From Paludibacteraceae bacterium (GTDB lineage Bacteria > Bacteroidota > Bacteroidia > Bacteroidales > Paludibacteraceae), in contig JAFYZR010000124.1 of NCBI GenBank assembly GCA_017557345.1, positions 1 to 63,206 of the forward strand: 63,206 nucleotides of DNA, written 5' to 3'. Below the pieces are notes generated by a model that ran no database searches, had not been told where the DNA came from, and saw nothing but the letters and a program-made list of their open reading frames with translations. The translations under genes and the position numbers were made by a program. Below, piece by piece: positions 26,023 to 33,469 of the stretch; the stretch's first letter is position 1; every line of letters begins with the position of its first letter.

Positions 26023-27186
26023 ATGAAAGCAATAAAAAGAACGTACACAGTAGAGGAAATCTGCAAAGGTTTTACCTATAACGAAGCCGAGGGCAAAGGT
26101 CTGTTTGGTCTGTCCGGACATCTAACTATTCAGCCGGAATACCAGCGCAATTATCTTTATGCTGAGCAGAATGGCGCACGCGAGATAGCTGTCATTGAGT
26201 CCGTACTCAAAGGGTATCCTATCGGTTTGTTATATTTCAACAAAGTGGATGACGAGCATTTGGAAGTATTGGATGGTCAGCAACGTATTACTTCGCTCGG
26301 ACGTTTTATTACGCGAAAGTTTGCGGTAGTCATTAACGGCATGGAGCAGTATTTCGATTTCATGGCGGATGACTTAAAAGAGAAAATATTAAAAACCGAA
26401 CTGCTGGTCTATGAATGCGAGGGCACAGAGAGCGAAATAAAAGAATGGTTCAAGACCATAAACATTGTAGGCTTGCCGCTTGAAGAACAAGAGATCCTCA
26501 ATGCTGTTTATTGCGGTTCGTTCGTTAATCTCGCTAAAGAGGTGTTCTCTAACTCCCAGAATGCAAACGTCAATAAATGGGCTGCGTTCTTACGCGGCAA
26601 TGTGAAGCGACAAGCCTACCTGCACACGGCTCTCGAGTGGGTGAGCAAAGGCAATGTGAGTGGATATATGTCACTCCATCGTTATGACGATAATATCCGT
26701 GAAATGCAGACCTATTTCGATAGCGTCATAGACTGGGCAAGCGGCGTGTTCCAAAATATCGAGAAAGAAATGTGCGGTCTGCAGTGGGGCGAACTCTACG
26801 AGAAATATCACAAACAACCTTACAACCCGACTGAAGTTGCTGCTAAACAACGCGAATTGTATGAGGATTACTACGTAAAGAACAAGCGCGGCATTTACGA
26901 GTATATTATAGGCGGTTGCAAAGACTCCAAATTATTAGAGGTGCGTTGTTTTGACGAACCTACCAAGAAAAGCGTTTATGCGCGTCAGACCGCCGAAGCG
27001 GAGAAGAAAGGAATCTCCAATTGTCCGCATTGTGTCTTGGAGAACGGTGCTAACAAATCCAAGATTTGGAAACTCGCTGAAATGGACGCTGACCATGTAA
27101 CGGCTTGGTCGAAAGGCGGTGCAACGGATATCTCCAACTGCCAGATGCTCTGCCAAACCCACAATAGAGCCAAGGGGAATAAATAA
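26023..27186 (+). CDS. DUF262-HNH endonuclease (GmrS/GmrD-like)
   Basis: 387 residues. The N-terminal DUF262 domain has IQPEYQRNY (36-44) and DGQQR (84-88), motifs of the GmrSD/ParB-like nucleotide-using fold. The C-terminus is a zinc-type HNH nuclease: CPHC (334-337), DADHVTAWSKGG (355-366) and CQMLCQTHNRAKGN (373-386). GmrSD-type proteins cut modified phage DNA, while other DUF262-HNH proteins belong to less studied defence loci. Starting three bases after an adenine methyltransferase, it is likely to be regulated and expressed with it. Whether it cuts unmethylated or modified DNA is not known. Confidence 0.85.
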   Translation: MKAIKRTYTVEEICKGFTYNEAEGKGLFGLSGHLTIQPEYQRNYLYAEQNGAREIAVIESVLKGYPIGLLYFNKVDDEHLEVLDGQQRITSLGRFITRKFAVVINGMEQYFDFMADDLKEKILKTELLVYECEGTESEIKEWFKTINIVGLPLEEQEILNAVYCGSFVNLAKEVFSNSQNANVNKWAAFLRGNVKRQAYLHTALEWVSKGNVSGYMSLHRYDDNIREMQTYFDSVIDWASGVFQNIEKEMCGLQWGELYEKYHKQPYNPTEVAAKQRELYEDYYVKNKRGIYEYIIGGCKDSKLLEVRCFDEPTKKSVYARQTAEAEKKGISNCPHCVLENGANKSKIWKLAEMDADHVTAWSKGGATDISNCQMLCQTHNRAKGNK

Positions 27187-27189
27187 CTA

Positions 27190-27245
27190 TTTAAGTAGGT
27201 GATTAGTAGGTTATTAGTAGGTTATTAGTAGGTTATTTGTAAACT
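27190..27245. repeat. 11-bp tandem repeat ATTAGTAGGTT
   Basis: Three exact units (27202-27234) flanked by a diverged unit on each side, starting four bases after the HNH stop codon. The 11-bp period equals that of the CGA units in the dispersed element. Confidence 0.85.
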
Positions 27246-27329
27246 ATATGTAAGTAATAATTAATTCCTTCTAAACTACAACACAAATATACCGTTGATG
27301 GAAGATTAACGCAATAATCGTACCCTTTA

Positions 27330-27366
27330 GGGTTAAGAATTAGTGAATTAGGGAATTAGGGAATTA
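27330..27366. repeat. Degenerate 8-bp tandem repeat (GAATTAGG-type)
   Basis: Units GAATTAGT, GAATTAGG, GAATTAGG and GAATTAGC run directly into the terminator stem. Confidence 0.6.
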
Positions 27367-27400
27367 GCGTCTGCTTCGTCAGGCGCTTTTCTTTTTTTTT
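27367..27400 (+). terminator. Terminator of the methyltransferase-HNH operon
   Basis: GCGTCTG pairs with CAGGCGC (27367-27373 with 27380-27386, one GU pair), loop CTTCGT, followed by TTTTC and a run of nine or more T. Confidence 0.8.
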
Positions 27401-27566
27401 GCCTGTATCTTTTTTGCTGGTTTAGCCTGTATCTTTTTAAAAAACACGCAAAATAAATACAAGCTATAAGACAAAAAAGGTTAAAAGTTACATTGATCGA
27501 ATTTTATTTTTGCATGTTACTTGTCTTAAAGTATTTTAAAGTATAATTAAATCTAATTAATTGATA

Positions 27567-27650
27567 TACAATATTTTATAATATAAATCACATATTATAT
27601 CATGTAATTGTGCAATGTGCAATTTCAATTTCGATAACTTTTAACTTTTA
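27567..27650. repeat. AT-rich 84-bp block, inverted copy at the right window end
   Basis: The sequence matches the reverse complement of about 63122-63206 with few differences. A 36-base core (27601-27636) containing TTGTGCAATGTGCAATTT appears identical. Confidence 0.85.
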
Positions 27651-27721
27651 ACTTTTAACTTATTAATATACTCTCTAATTCATAAGTACCGAGACAATCA
27701 CTATAACTACCGGGACAAAGT

Positions 27722-27753
27722 ATTGCATATGTCACGGATTTGTAGTATCTTTG
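27722..27753 (+). promoter_or_regulatory. Upstream promoter of the repeat-protein gene
   Basis: ATTGCATATGTC (27722-27733), 20-base spacer, TATCTTTG (27746-27753). Transcription would run through the dispersed element into the gene at 27963, so this is a distal promoter or a promoter of a short RNA. Confidence 0.6.
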
Positions 27754-27776
27754 TCGTCGGAATCAGAAATCAAAGA

Positions 27777-27865
27777 AAAATAGAACATTTTGGGGTGGAA
27801 AAATTAGGACAAAACCTCGACATAATACCGATGAAACCTCGATAACCCGGAAAATTGAACATTTT
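27777..27865. repeat. Dispersed phased element, copy 1 (89 bp)
   Basis: Left repeat AAAATAGAACATTTT (27777-27791), a spacer that includes AATTAGGACAAAACCT, three 11-bp CGA units (27818-27850: CGACATAATAC, CGATGAAACCT, CGATAACCCGG) and right repeat AAAATTGAACATTTT (27851-27865). The terminal repeats start 74 bp apart. Confidence 0.9.
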
Positions 27866-27906
27866 CACAAAAGGCAAATAGAAAAAATCAGATTTATGCG
27901 ATTAAA

Positions 27907-27938
27907 TTTGCATATATCAGATTTTTTTTGTAATTTTG
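27907..27938 (+). promoter_or_regulatory. Promoter of the repeat-protein gene
   Basis: TTTG (27907-27910), 20-base spacer, TAATTTTG (27931-27938), extended -33 TTTGCATATATC. Leader about 17 bases before ATG 27963. Confidence 0.88.
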
Positions 27939-27962
27939 CACGCAAAATTGAAAACACCACTA

Positions 27963-28415
27963 ATGAGAACGAAATTAACCATACTGTTTTTGCTGCTAAT
28001 ATCACCGCTTATGGCACAGATAAAATGCTATCAGGGCCGCTCGAACTATTCGGGTGACATCCTCTACACCTGGGACGGGAAATACGTCTATAAGGGCAAT
28101 TCCACCTATTCAGGTGACATCCTTTATTCGTGGGACGGTAAGTACCTCTACAAAGGACGTTCGAACTACTCAGGCGATATTCTTTATACTTGGGACGGTA
28201 AGTATGTCTATAAAGGCCGTTCGAACTATTCGGGAGATATCCTGTACTCTTGGGACGGCAAGTATGTCTATAAAGGCCGTTCGAACTACTCGGGCGATAT
28301 CCTTTATACCTGGGACGGGCAGTATGTGTACAAAGGCAAATCGTTCTATTCAGGCGATATTATCACAACGACTGATGGCACGATTCCTGTTCCCATCATT
28401 CTCAGAATGATCTAA
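27963..28415 (+). CDS. Secreted protein of tandem 20-residue YSGDILYxWDG repeats
   Basis: 150 residues. The ATG at 27963 gives the signal peptide MRTKLTILFLLLISPLMAQ; an upstream in-frame TTG overlaps the promoter. From about residue 22 the protein is five 20-residue repeats and part of a sixth, consensus YSGDILYTWDGKYVYKGRSN, with a short hydrophobic end. The fourth position after ILY alternates Thr, Ser, Thr, Ser, Thr along the array, so the true unit may be 40 residues (120 bp). Regular aromatic and Gly-Asp turns suggest a beta-hairpin solenoid, somewhat like MORN repeats. The family is unknown to me. It sits behind a dispersed element and two promoters. Confidence 0.85.
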   Translation: MRTKLTILFLLLISPLMAQIKCYQGRSNYSGDILYTWDGKYVYKGNSTYSGDILYSWDGKYLYKGRSNYSGDILYTWDGKYVYKGRSNYSGDILYSWDGKYVYKGRSNYSGDILYTWDGQYVYKGKSFYSGDIITTTDGTIPVPIILRMI

Positions 28416-28460
28416 TTCCCTAACTCGCTAACTCGCTAACTCGAAAATCGTTAATCGAAA
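28413..28460. repeat. Degenerate 8-bp tandem repeat (CTAACTCG-type)
   Basis: CTAACTCG occurs three times in a row, followed by AAAATCG and TTAATCG units, filling the space between the repeat-protein stop and the glycosyltransferase ATG. Confidence 0.7.
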
Positions 28461-28462
28461 TT

Positions 28463-29428
28463 ATGGATCTATCAATTATAGTACCGCTGTTTAATGAGGC
28501 GGAGTCGCTACCACATTTATACGAATGGATAGCGCGCGTGATGAAGGAGAACAAATTCTCCTACGAGGTTATTTTTGTAGATGACGGCTCGACCGACACA
28601 TCGTGGGACGTAATCAGTCAGTTGAAAGAGGAAAGTGGAAAGTTGAAAGAGGGCGCTGTCCACGGAATCCGTTTCCGTAGAAACTACGGAAAGAGTGCCG
28701 CTTTGTATTGCGGATTCAAGGCCGCTCAGGGTGATGTAGTCATCACGATGGATGCCGATTTGCAGGATTCGCCCGACGAGATTCCGGAACTCTTCCGCAT
28801 GATCAAAGAGGATGGCTTTGACCTTGTCAGCGGCTGGAAACAGAAACGCTTCGACAATAAGTTGACGAAGAACATCCCGTCGAAACTATTCAACGCTACC
28901 GCCCGTCGCGTGACAGGCATTCAGCTGCATGACATGAACTGCGGACTGAAGGCCTATCGCAAGGAGGAGGTGAAGAATATCGAGGTATTCAGCGAGATGC
29001 ACCGTTATATCCCGTACCTGGCCAAGAATGCCGGTTTTACAAAGATAGGGGAGAAAGTGGTGCAGCACCGCAAACGGGAGTTCGGTACCAGTAAGTTCGG
29101 CATCAACCGTTTTGTAAACGGTTATCTGGACCTGATGACGCTATGGTTCCTCAATAAATTCGGCAAACAGCCCATGCATTTCTTCGGCCTAGCCGGCAGC
29201 CTGATGTTCTTCATCGGTTTTATCGCTGTGGTAGTAGTAGGCGGCATGAAGCTGTATGCGCTCTCGAACCATGTACCGGCTATGTTAGTGGGCGTGAATC
29301 CGTATTTCCACATCGCCATCCTGATGATGATTCTGGGTTGCATGCTGTTCCTCGCCGGCTTCCTGGCAGAACTGATTATTCGCAACAGCCCGAGTCGTAA
29401 TGACTACCTCATCAAGGAGGAACTCTAA
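28463..29428 (+). CDS. Membrane-anchored family 2 glycosyltransferase (polyprenyl-phosphate type)
   Basis: 321 residues. GT-A fold with SIIVPLFNEAESLPHLYEW, FVDDGSTD (DxD-type Asp residues) and ITMDADLQDSPDEIPEL, followed by two membrane helices at about 235-258 and 275-298. This is the layout of GtrB/ArnC/DPM1-like enzymes that move a sugar from a nucleotide to undecaprenyl phosphate. A short insertion QLKEESGKLKEGAVHG (DNA 28617-28664) has repeat-like base composition (AGTTGAAAGAG). The next gene begins 17 bases later. Confidence 0.9.
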   Translation: MDLSIIVPLFNEAESLPHLYEWIARVMKENKFSYEVIFVDDGSTDTSWDVISQLKEESGKLKEGAVHGIRFRRNYGKSAALYCGFKAAQGDVVITMDADLQDSPDEIPELFRMIKEDGFDLVSGWKQKRFDNKLTKNIPSKLFNATARRVTGIQLHDMNCGLKAYRKEEVKNIEVFSEMHRYIPYLAKNAGFTKIGEKVVQHRKREFGTSKFGINRFVNGYLDLMTLWFLNKFGKQPMHFFGLAGSLMFFIGFIAVVVVGGMKLYALSNHVPAMLVGVNPYFHIAILMMILGCMLFLAGFLAELIIRNSPSRNDYLIKEEL

Positions 29429-29445
29429 CAAGAAAGGCGGCAAGG

Positions 29446-30675
29446 GTGGCTCAGGAACTGGATGCACAATTGATGACCGTTGAACGGGCATTGGGCGAGC
29501 GCATGATTGAGAGTGCGCTGGTTATTGTACGTTCCTGGCTCAACGAATTGGGCGAGAACAACCCGTACGAGGATGCCCATACCGCCATTCGCAAACGATA
29601 TAACGAGTTGTTTAGCCTTTGGCTAACTTCCGGAGACGAGCAGATAGATGTGCAGTTGAATAAACTGACAGGCGAAGCATTCCAATTAGTGGATGCTGTG
29701 TATGCCGATTTGCGTCTGGCTCGCGGCCTTTCGCCTGACATGCACGGCTTTAACCAGGACTCACCCCAATCGGTGATGAATTATTTCCTAAACTGCGTCC
29801 GTCTGCGTCCCGAAGATATCGAATGGCTGCATAAAGCGGTCAACGATGACAACCGTGTCGTGGCTGCGCTGATGGCTACTTCATCTCTCGCTCATAACTT
29901 GCGGGAGTGCTTCTCCATCGACGGCATTAAGGCACTCATCGACGGCATGACAGCCGAGAACAGCATCGTGGCGGCACAATGTATCGCCAGCGTACTGCTG
30001 CTACTCATTCAATATGATGTCCGGATAGACTTCTTCCATCAAGTGCAGGAATCATTCGTAGAAACCGTACGGTCGATGGACGACGAAGATAACACGGTAA
30101 TAAACGTGCTTTGCACGTTAATAGCATCCACCACCAAGCGTACCGACGCGGATTATGCCCGAGAGGTGGAGTCGATTTCAGAACTGCCGGATGTCTTGCA
30201 GCAGCTCTTCCGCGAGGCTGGAGTAGGCAAGGATAAGAACGCACTTGTCCAATGGTTCCCTTCCTCGGAAATGGATTATCTCGCGGGCTTGATGCGTATT
30301 CTGCCGGATACATGGGTATATGATGTGCTGACGGCCGATAACCCGTCCGTTGAACTGATCATCACCCAAGAGCTGCTGAAAAACGGTTATCGCGAGTCAC
30401 TATGGGAACATCCGACGGTAGCAGAACAGGTATTTCGTGAGAAACTGCGCAAGAAAGGCACTAAAACCCCGCAGGATTATATCAATTATGCCCATTGCTT
30501 GCTCTTCAGAGGCGATCGGATGATGGCCTATGAGAACTACCGCCAGGCACGTAACATGTGCAAAAACGTAAAGGATTTTTACAATCTTTTCCGTCCGGAT
30601 AGGGGAAACTTAGTGGATCATGGCGTTCCCTTGGAGCAGGTCTATCTGATCGAAGATCAGCTGTTTCAAGGATGA
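29446..30675 (+). CDS. Alpha-helical protein of unknown function
   Basis: 409 residues from GTG 29446; ATG 29473 is an alternative. No signal peptide. The protein is helical throughout with pairs of amphipathic helices (for example VVAALMATSSLAHNL, IVAAQCIASVLLLLI, TVINVLCTLIAS), which suggests a HEAT/ARM- or TPR-like solenoid, and TPR-like helices near the C-terminus (DYINYAHCLLFRGDRMMAYENYRQAR). I do not recognise a named family. It follows the glycosyltransferase closely and may be in its operon. Confidence 0.75.
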   Translation: MAQELDAQLMTVERALGERMIESALVIVRSWLNELGENNPYEDAHTAIRKRYNELFSLWLTSGDEQIDVQLNKLTGEAFQLVDAVYADLRLARGLSPDMHGFNQDSPQSVMNYFLNCVRLRPEDIEWLHKAVNDDNRVVAALMATSSLAHNLRECFSIDGIKALIDGMTAENSIVAAQCIASVLLLLIQYDVRIDFFHQVQESFVETVRSMDDEDNTVINVLCTLIASTTKRTDADYAREVESISELPDVLQQLFREAGVGKDKNALVQWFPSSEMDYLAGLMRILPDTWVYDVLTADNPSVELIITQELLKNGYRESLWEHPTVAEQVFREKLRKKGTKTPQDYINYAHCLLFRGDRMMAYENYRQARNMCKNVKDFYNLFRPDRGNLVDHGVPLEQVYLIEDQLFQG

Positions 30676-30711
30676 GCGATTAGTGATTAGTGATTAGCGA
30701 TTAGCGAGTTA
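30672..30711. repeat. Degenerate 7-bp tandem repeat (GATTAGT-type) between convergent genes
   Basis: GATTAGT, GATTAGT, GATTAGC, GATTAGC, GAGTTAG units fill the whole space between the stop codons of the helical protein and the leftward outer-membrane enzyme. Confidence 0.7.
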
Positions 30712-32010
30712 GAGAGAGACGCCTATTCCGGCATCGATAAACTCAGCCCTTACACCATGGGTCTTTAGACCCAACTGAACAAAGAGATGGTCAAGTACAT
30801 GATACTTGAGCACGAATTGCATATAGCACCAGCCATCCTCATAATTGCTGGCCTTCGAGAAATCATAAGCATAGAACAAGCCTCTGTGCAACGGTTCGCC
30901 ACCATTGGCCTTCACAGCCTCATACGGCTCTAAGTTCTTAATCGGGTCAAAGAGATAGAACCCGACATGCAGACCGGCCGTCAGATGGCCTATCATGAAC
31001 TCCGGCTGGATACTGACACCCATACGGAAACAGTTCTTTACCTTGCTCTCACGCAGATAAGTCTTGCCGAAATACGTAATCGGTGTCCCTTCCGGATTTT
31101 CAGCAGCAAACTCATCATTCACAGAGCGGTAATAACCGTCATAGAACGCATCAAATCCTGCGCCTAAACGGAAAATAGACACGGGCACCCAGTAGGCGGA
31201 TGCTTTCATCGTGGCTATGCCAAAGAACTGCTGGCCATTGATGTTATCGCGATAGTAATTTTGCTTCGCGCCACCTGTAACACTTATCTCAACCGCCCAT
31301 GGCTTATCTACATCATCATATAATTTCTTCGGCACATTCGGTTCCGGACAGGCGGATTTGTCGCTCAATATATCATGGGGCGCATAACTGATTCCTAATT
31401 CGCCGCCAAAGAGGTTATATCCGCTGTTGGGCTGCATGAAACTGCCGTTACTAATGTGCTGCCAACCTCCAGAGAGCCTGATCGCCCAACCGTCTTTGAT
31501 AGGGAAATCCATATACAGCTCCATCGCCAGATAGGCATTGAGAATCGAACCGATGGACCAGTTTGCAATCAGCTTGCCGTCTTGCTTAGCGGTAGAATAA
31601 GGAGCAACGTCATCGGGTAGGGTGTTCCGATAGGTCTTGTTCACAGCCGCCAAACCTACGGTTGGACGAACACCAATGCGGAAATGTGAGCCGTTATAAA
31701 ACGGCTGATTGATATATCCGTATGCTGCAAAAGCAGAACCGAGATAATGGTCATTACCCAGATTGAGATAACTGGCTCCAACTCCGATAGACGCATTATT
31801 CCATTGCTGCAGACTTTTCCAGCGGCCGGTAGGAAGGAACTCTACGGCAAACTGCCCACCAAAGGTGGGACGCTGAATCCATTGGTCCACTTTGTCGTCA
31901 CGCATCATCATCGCTGCAGAACCACCTAAACGGTAATTCAACTCATAATGAGGCAATCCGAACGCCTGTAAACAGGCGAATAATACTATAAAAACGCAGA
32001 TTTTTCTCAT
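30709..32010 (-). CDS. Outer-membrane acyloxyacyl hydrolase/PagL-like lipid A deacylase
   Basis: 433 residues from ATG 32010 (signal peptide MRKICVFIVLFACLQAFG). A longer frame opens at 32145 but crosses the promoter and murC, so it is rejected. The first half is a beta-barrel with the PagL-type active-site motif: His and Ser in WQHISNGS and a Glu in GGELGISYAP. PagL removes a 3-O-acyl chain from lipid A; Bacteroidota members are annotated acyloxyacyl hydrolase. The second half (about residues 235-433) is a further region of beta strands longer than PagL itself. The mRNA leader would be only a few bases. Confidence 0.8.
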   Translation of the reverse strand: MRKICVFIVLFACLQAFGLPHYELNYRLGGSAAMMMRDDKVDQWIQRPTFGGQFAVEFLPTGRWKSLQQWNNASIGVGASYLNLGNDHYLGSAFAAYGYINQPFYNGSHFRIGVRPTVGLAAVNKTYRNTLPDDVAPYSTAKQDGKLIANWSIGSILNAYLAMELYMDFPIKDGWAIRLSGGWQHISNGSFMQPNSGYNLFGGELGISYAPHDILSDKSACPEPNVPKKLYDDVDKPWAVEISVTGGAKQNYYRDNINGQQFFGIATMKASAYWVPVSIFRLGAGFDAFYDGYYRSVNDEFAAENPEGTPITYFGKTYLRESKVKNCFRMGVSIQPEFMIGHLTAGLHVGFYLFDPIKNLEPYEAVKANGGEPLHRGLFYAYDFSKASNYEDGWCYMQFVLKYHVLDHLFVQLGLKTHGVRAEFIDAGIGVSL

Positions 32011-32019
32011 TTTCCGCTG

Positions 32020-32050
32020 CAAAGGTACGATTTTTTTTGGATATATCAAA
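32020..32050 (-). promoter_or_regulatory. Promoter of the acyloxyacyl hydrolase gene
   Basis: Minus strand TTTG (32047-32050), 19-base spacer, TACCTTTG (32020-32027). The predicted start (about 32014) is within five bases of the ATG, so the mRNA is nearly leaderless. Confidence 0.75.
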
Positions 32051-32067
32051 ATTTTTTTGTAATTTTG
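32036..32067 (+). promoter_or_regulatory. Promoter of murC-ftsQAZ
   Basis: TTTG (32036-32039), 20-base spacer, TAATTTTG (32060-32067), extended -33 TTTGGATATATC. It interleaves with the divergent promoter on the other strand. Confidence 0.85.
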
Positions 32068-32092
32068 CACGGAAATTTGTGAATTAACGTAG

Positions 32093-33469
32093 ATGATTGA
32101 ATCTCGAGACATACGAAACTTCTTTTTCTTGGGGATTGGCGGCATAGGAATGAGTGCCCTGGCACGCTATTTTTACCATCGCGGTTACCCTGTTTCCGGT
32201 TATGACCGTACGCCCTCTCCGCTGACGAAAGAACTAGAGGAAGAAGGTATTCCCGTCACATATCAGGATCGTGCAGAAACGATTGATACGCTGGGCTTAC
32301 GTCCTTTGGATACATTGGTTGTCCGTACTCCTGCCGTACCGGAAGAGAATATCACCTATACATGCCTGCGTGAACGGGGTTATGACATCCGCAAGCGTGC
32401 AGAGGTGTTGGGCATGGTAACGCGTCAACTCAAGGCCTTGTGTGTGGCAGGAACACATGGAAAAACAACCACCAGCACGATGCTGGCGCATTTCCTGAAT
32501 CCTGTGAATGCTTTCCTTGGTGGTATCAGCATGAACTATGGCACGAATCTGCTGATGGATAGCAAGAGTCCGTTTGTAGTGGTCGAAGCTGATGAATATG
32601 ACCGTTCCTTCCATCATCTGACGCCTTATATGGCCGTCGTGACAGCCGTGGATCCGGACCATCTGGATATATACGGTACACCGGAGGCTTACAGAGATTC
32701 TTTTGCGCACTTCACAAGCCTTATTTCCAACACGCTAGTGATGAAACATGGCATCGCTTTGCAGCCTCGCTTGAAGGATGGTGTGAAACAATACACCTAT
32801 GGCGTAATGGAGAATGGGATAAATGCATGTCGAGACGCCCGACCGGATTTCTTTGCAGATAATATCCGCGTGACGGAAGGACAGATCTTCTTTGATTTCC
32901 ACACGCCCAAAGAAACGATTGCAAACATGCAGCTTGGTGTGCCTGTTTGGGTGAATATCGAGAATGCGGTGGCGGCCATGAGTGTGGCATGGCTGAATGG
33001 TGTTCCTGCTGAGCAGTTACGTGAGCGGCTGGCATCGTTTAAAGGCGTTCAAAGACGATTCAATATCCATGTCAATACACCGAAAGTGGCTTATATCGAT
33101 GATTACGCACACCATCCGGAAGAAATCGCTACAGCCATTGATTCGATTCGTAAATTATATCCTGACCGCCGTTTGATAGGTGTGTTCCAACCGCATTTAT
33201 ATACCCGTACGCGTGATTTTGCAGATGGTTTCAGACGTGTGTTAGGAACGCTTGACGAGTGCATCTTACTGCCGATTTATCCTGCTCGCGAACTGCCTAT
33301 TCCGGGTGTGACGAGTGAAATGCTTGGCGGCAAAGTGGTAGAGAAAAGTGATCTGGTGGAGGAATTGAAGAAACGGGTAGAGGAGAGTACGCAACCTCTG
33401 GTTATCTTGACCGTAGGCGCAGGCGATATAGACCGATTGGTTCCGACCATTACGGAAACTTTGAAATGA
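32093..33469 (+). CDS. murC: UDP-N-acetylmuramate--L-alanine ligase
   Basis: 458 residues. FFLGIGGIGMSALARYF is the N-terminal nucleotide-binding loop, CVAGTHGKTTTSTM (about 115) the ATP P-loop, VVEADEYDRSF the Mur ligase metal region and YIDDYAHHPEEI the C-terminal signature. The enzyme adds L-Ala to UDP-MurNAc in peptidoglycan precursor synthesis. It leads the division cluster and its stop overlaps the ftsQ ATG (ATGA at 33466). Confidence 0.97.
   Translation: MIESRDIRNFFFLGIGGIGMSALARYFYHRGYPVSGYDRTPSPLTKELEEEGIPVTYQDRAETIDTLGLRPLDTLVVRTPAVPEENITYTCLRERGYDIRKRAEVLGMVTRQLKALCVAGTHGKTTTSTMLAHFLNPVNAFLGGISMNYGTNLLMDSKSPFVVVEADEYDRSFHHLTPYMAVVTAVDPDHLDIYGTPEAYRDSFAHFTSLISNTLVMKHGIALQPRLKDGVKQYTYGVMENGINACRDARPDFFADNIRVTEGQIFFDFHTPKETIANMQLGVPVWVNIENAVAAMSVAWLNGVPAEQLRERLASFKGVQRRFNIHVNTPKVAYIDDYAHHPEEIATAIDSIRKLYPDRRLIGVFQPHLYTRTRDFADGFRRVLGTLDECILLPIYPARELPIPGVTSEMLGGKVVEKSDLVEELKKRVEESTQPLVILTVGAGDIDRLVPTITETLK

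Larger units (their letters stand above)
27187..27962. other. 776-bp AT-rich intergenic region dense in repeats
   Basis: No gene is visible. In order it holds 11-bp tandem repeats (27190-27245), a TAATCGTACCCT block (27312) shared with 62950, a GAATTAGG-type repeat (27330-27366), a terminator (27367-27400), a doubled GCCTGTATCTTTTT, an inverted repeat TAAGACAA/TTGTCTTA (27467-27474 and 27521-27528), an AT-rich block repeated inverted at the window's right end (27567-27650), TTTTAAC heptamers (27637-27661), a promoter-like site (27722-27753), an 89-bp dispersed element (27777-27865) and the promoter of the next gene. Confidence 0.8.

Noticed and set aside
27187-27962. Possible CRISPR array or insertion sequence in the repeat-rich gap
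   Set aside because: Repeats are too short or irregular for CRISPR, there are no unique equal-length spacers, and no transposase frame or terminal inverted repeats with target duplication were found.
32011-32145. Upstream extension of the PagL-like protein
   Set aside because: It crosses two promoters and the start of murC, and the signal peptide starts at 32010.
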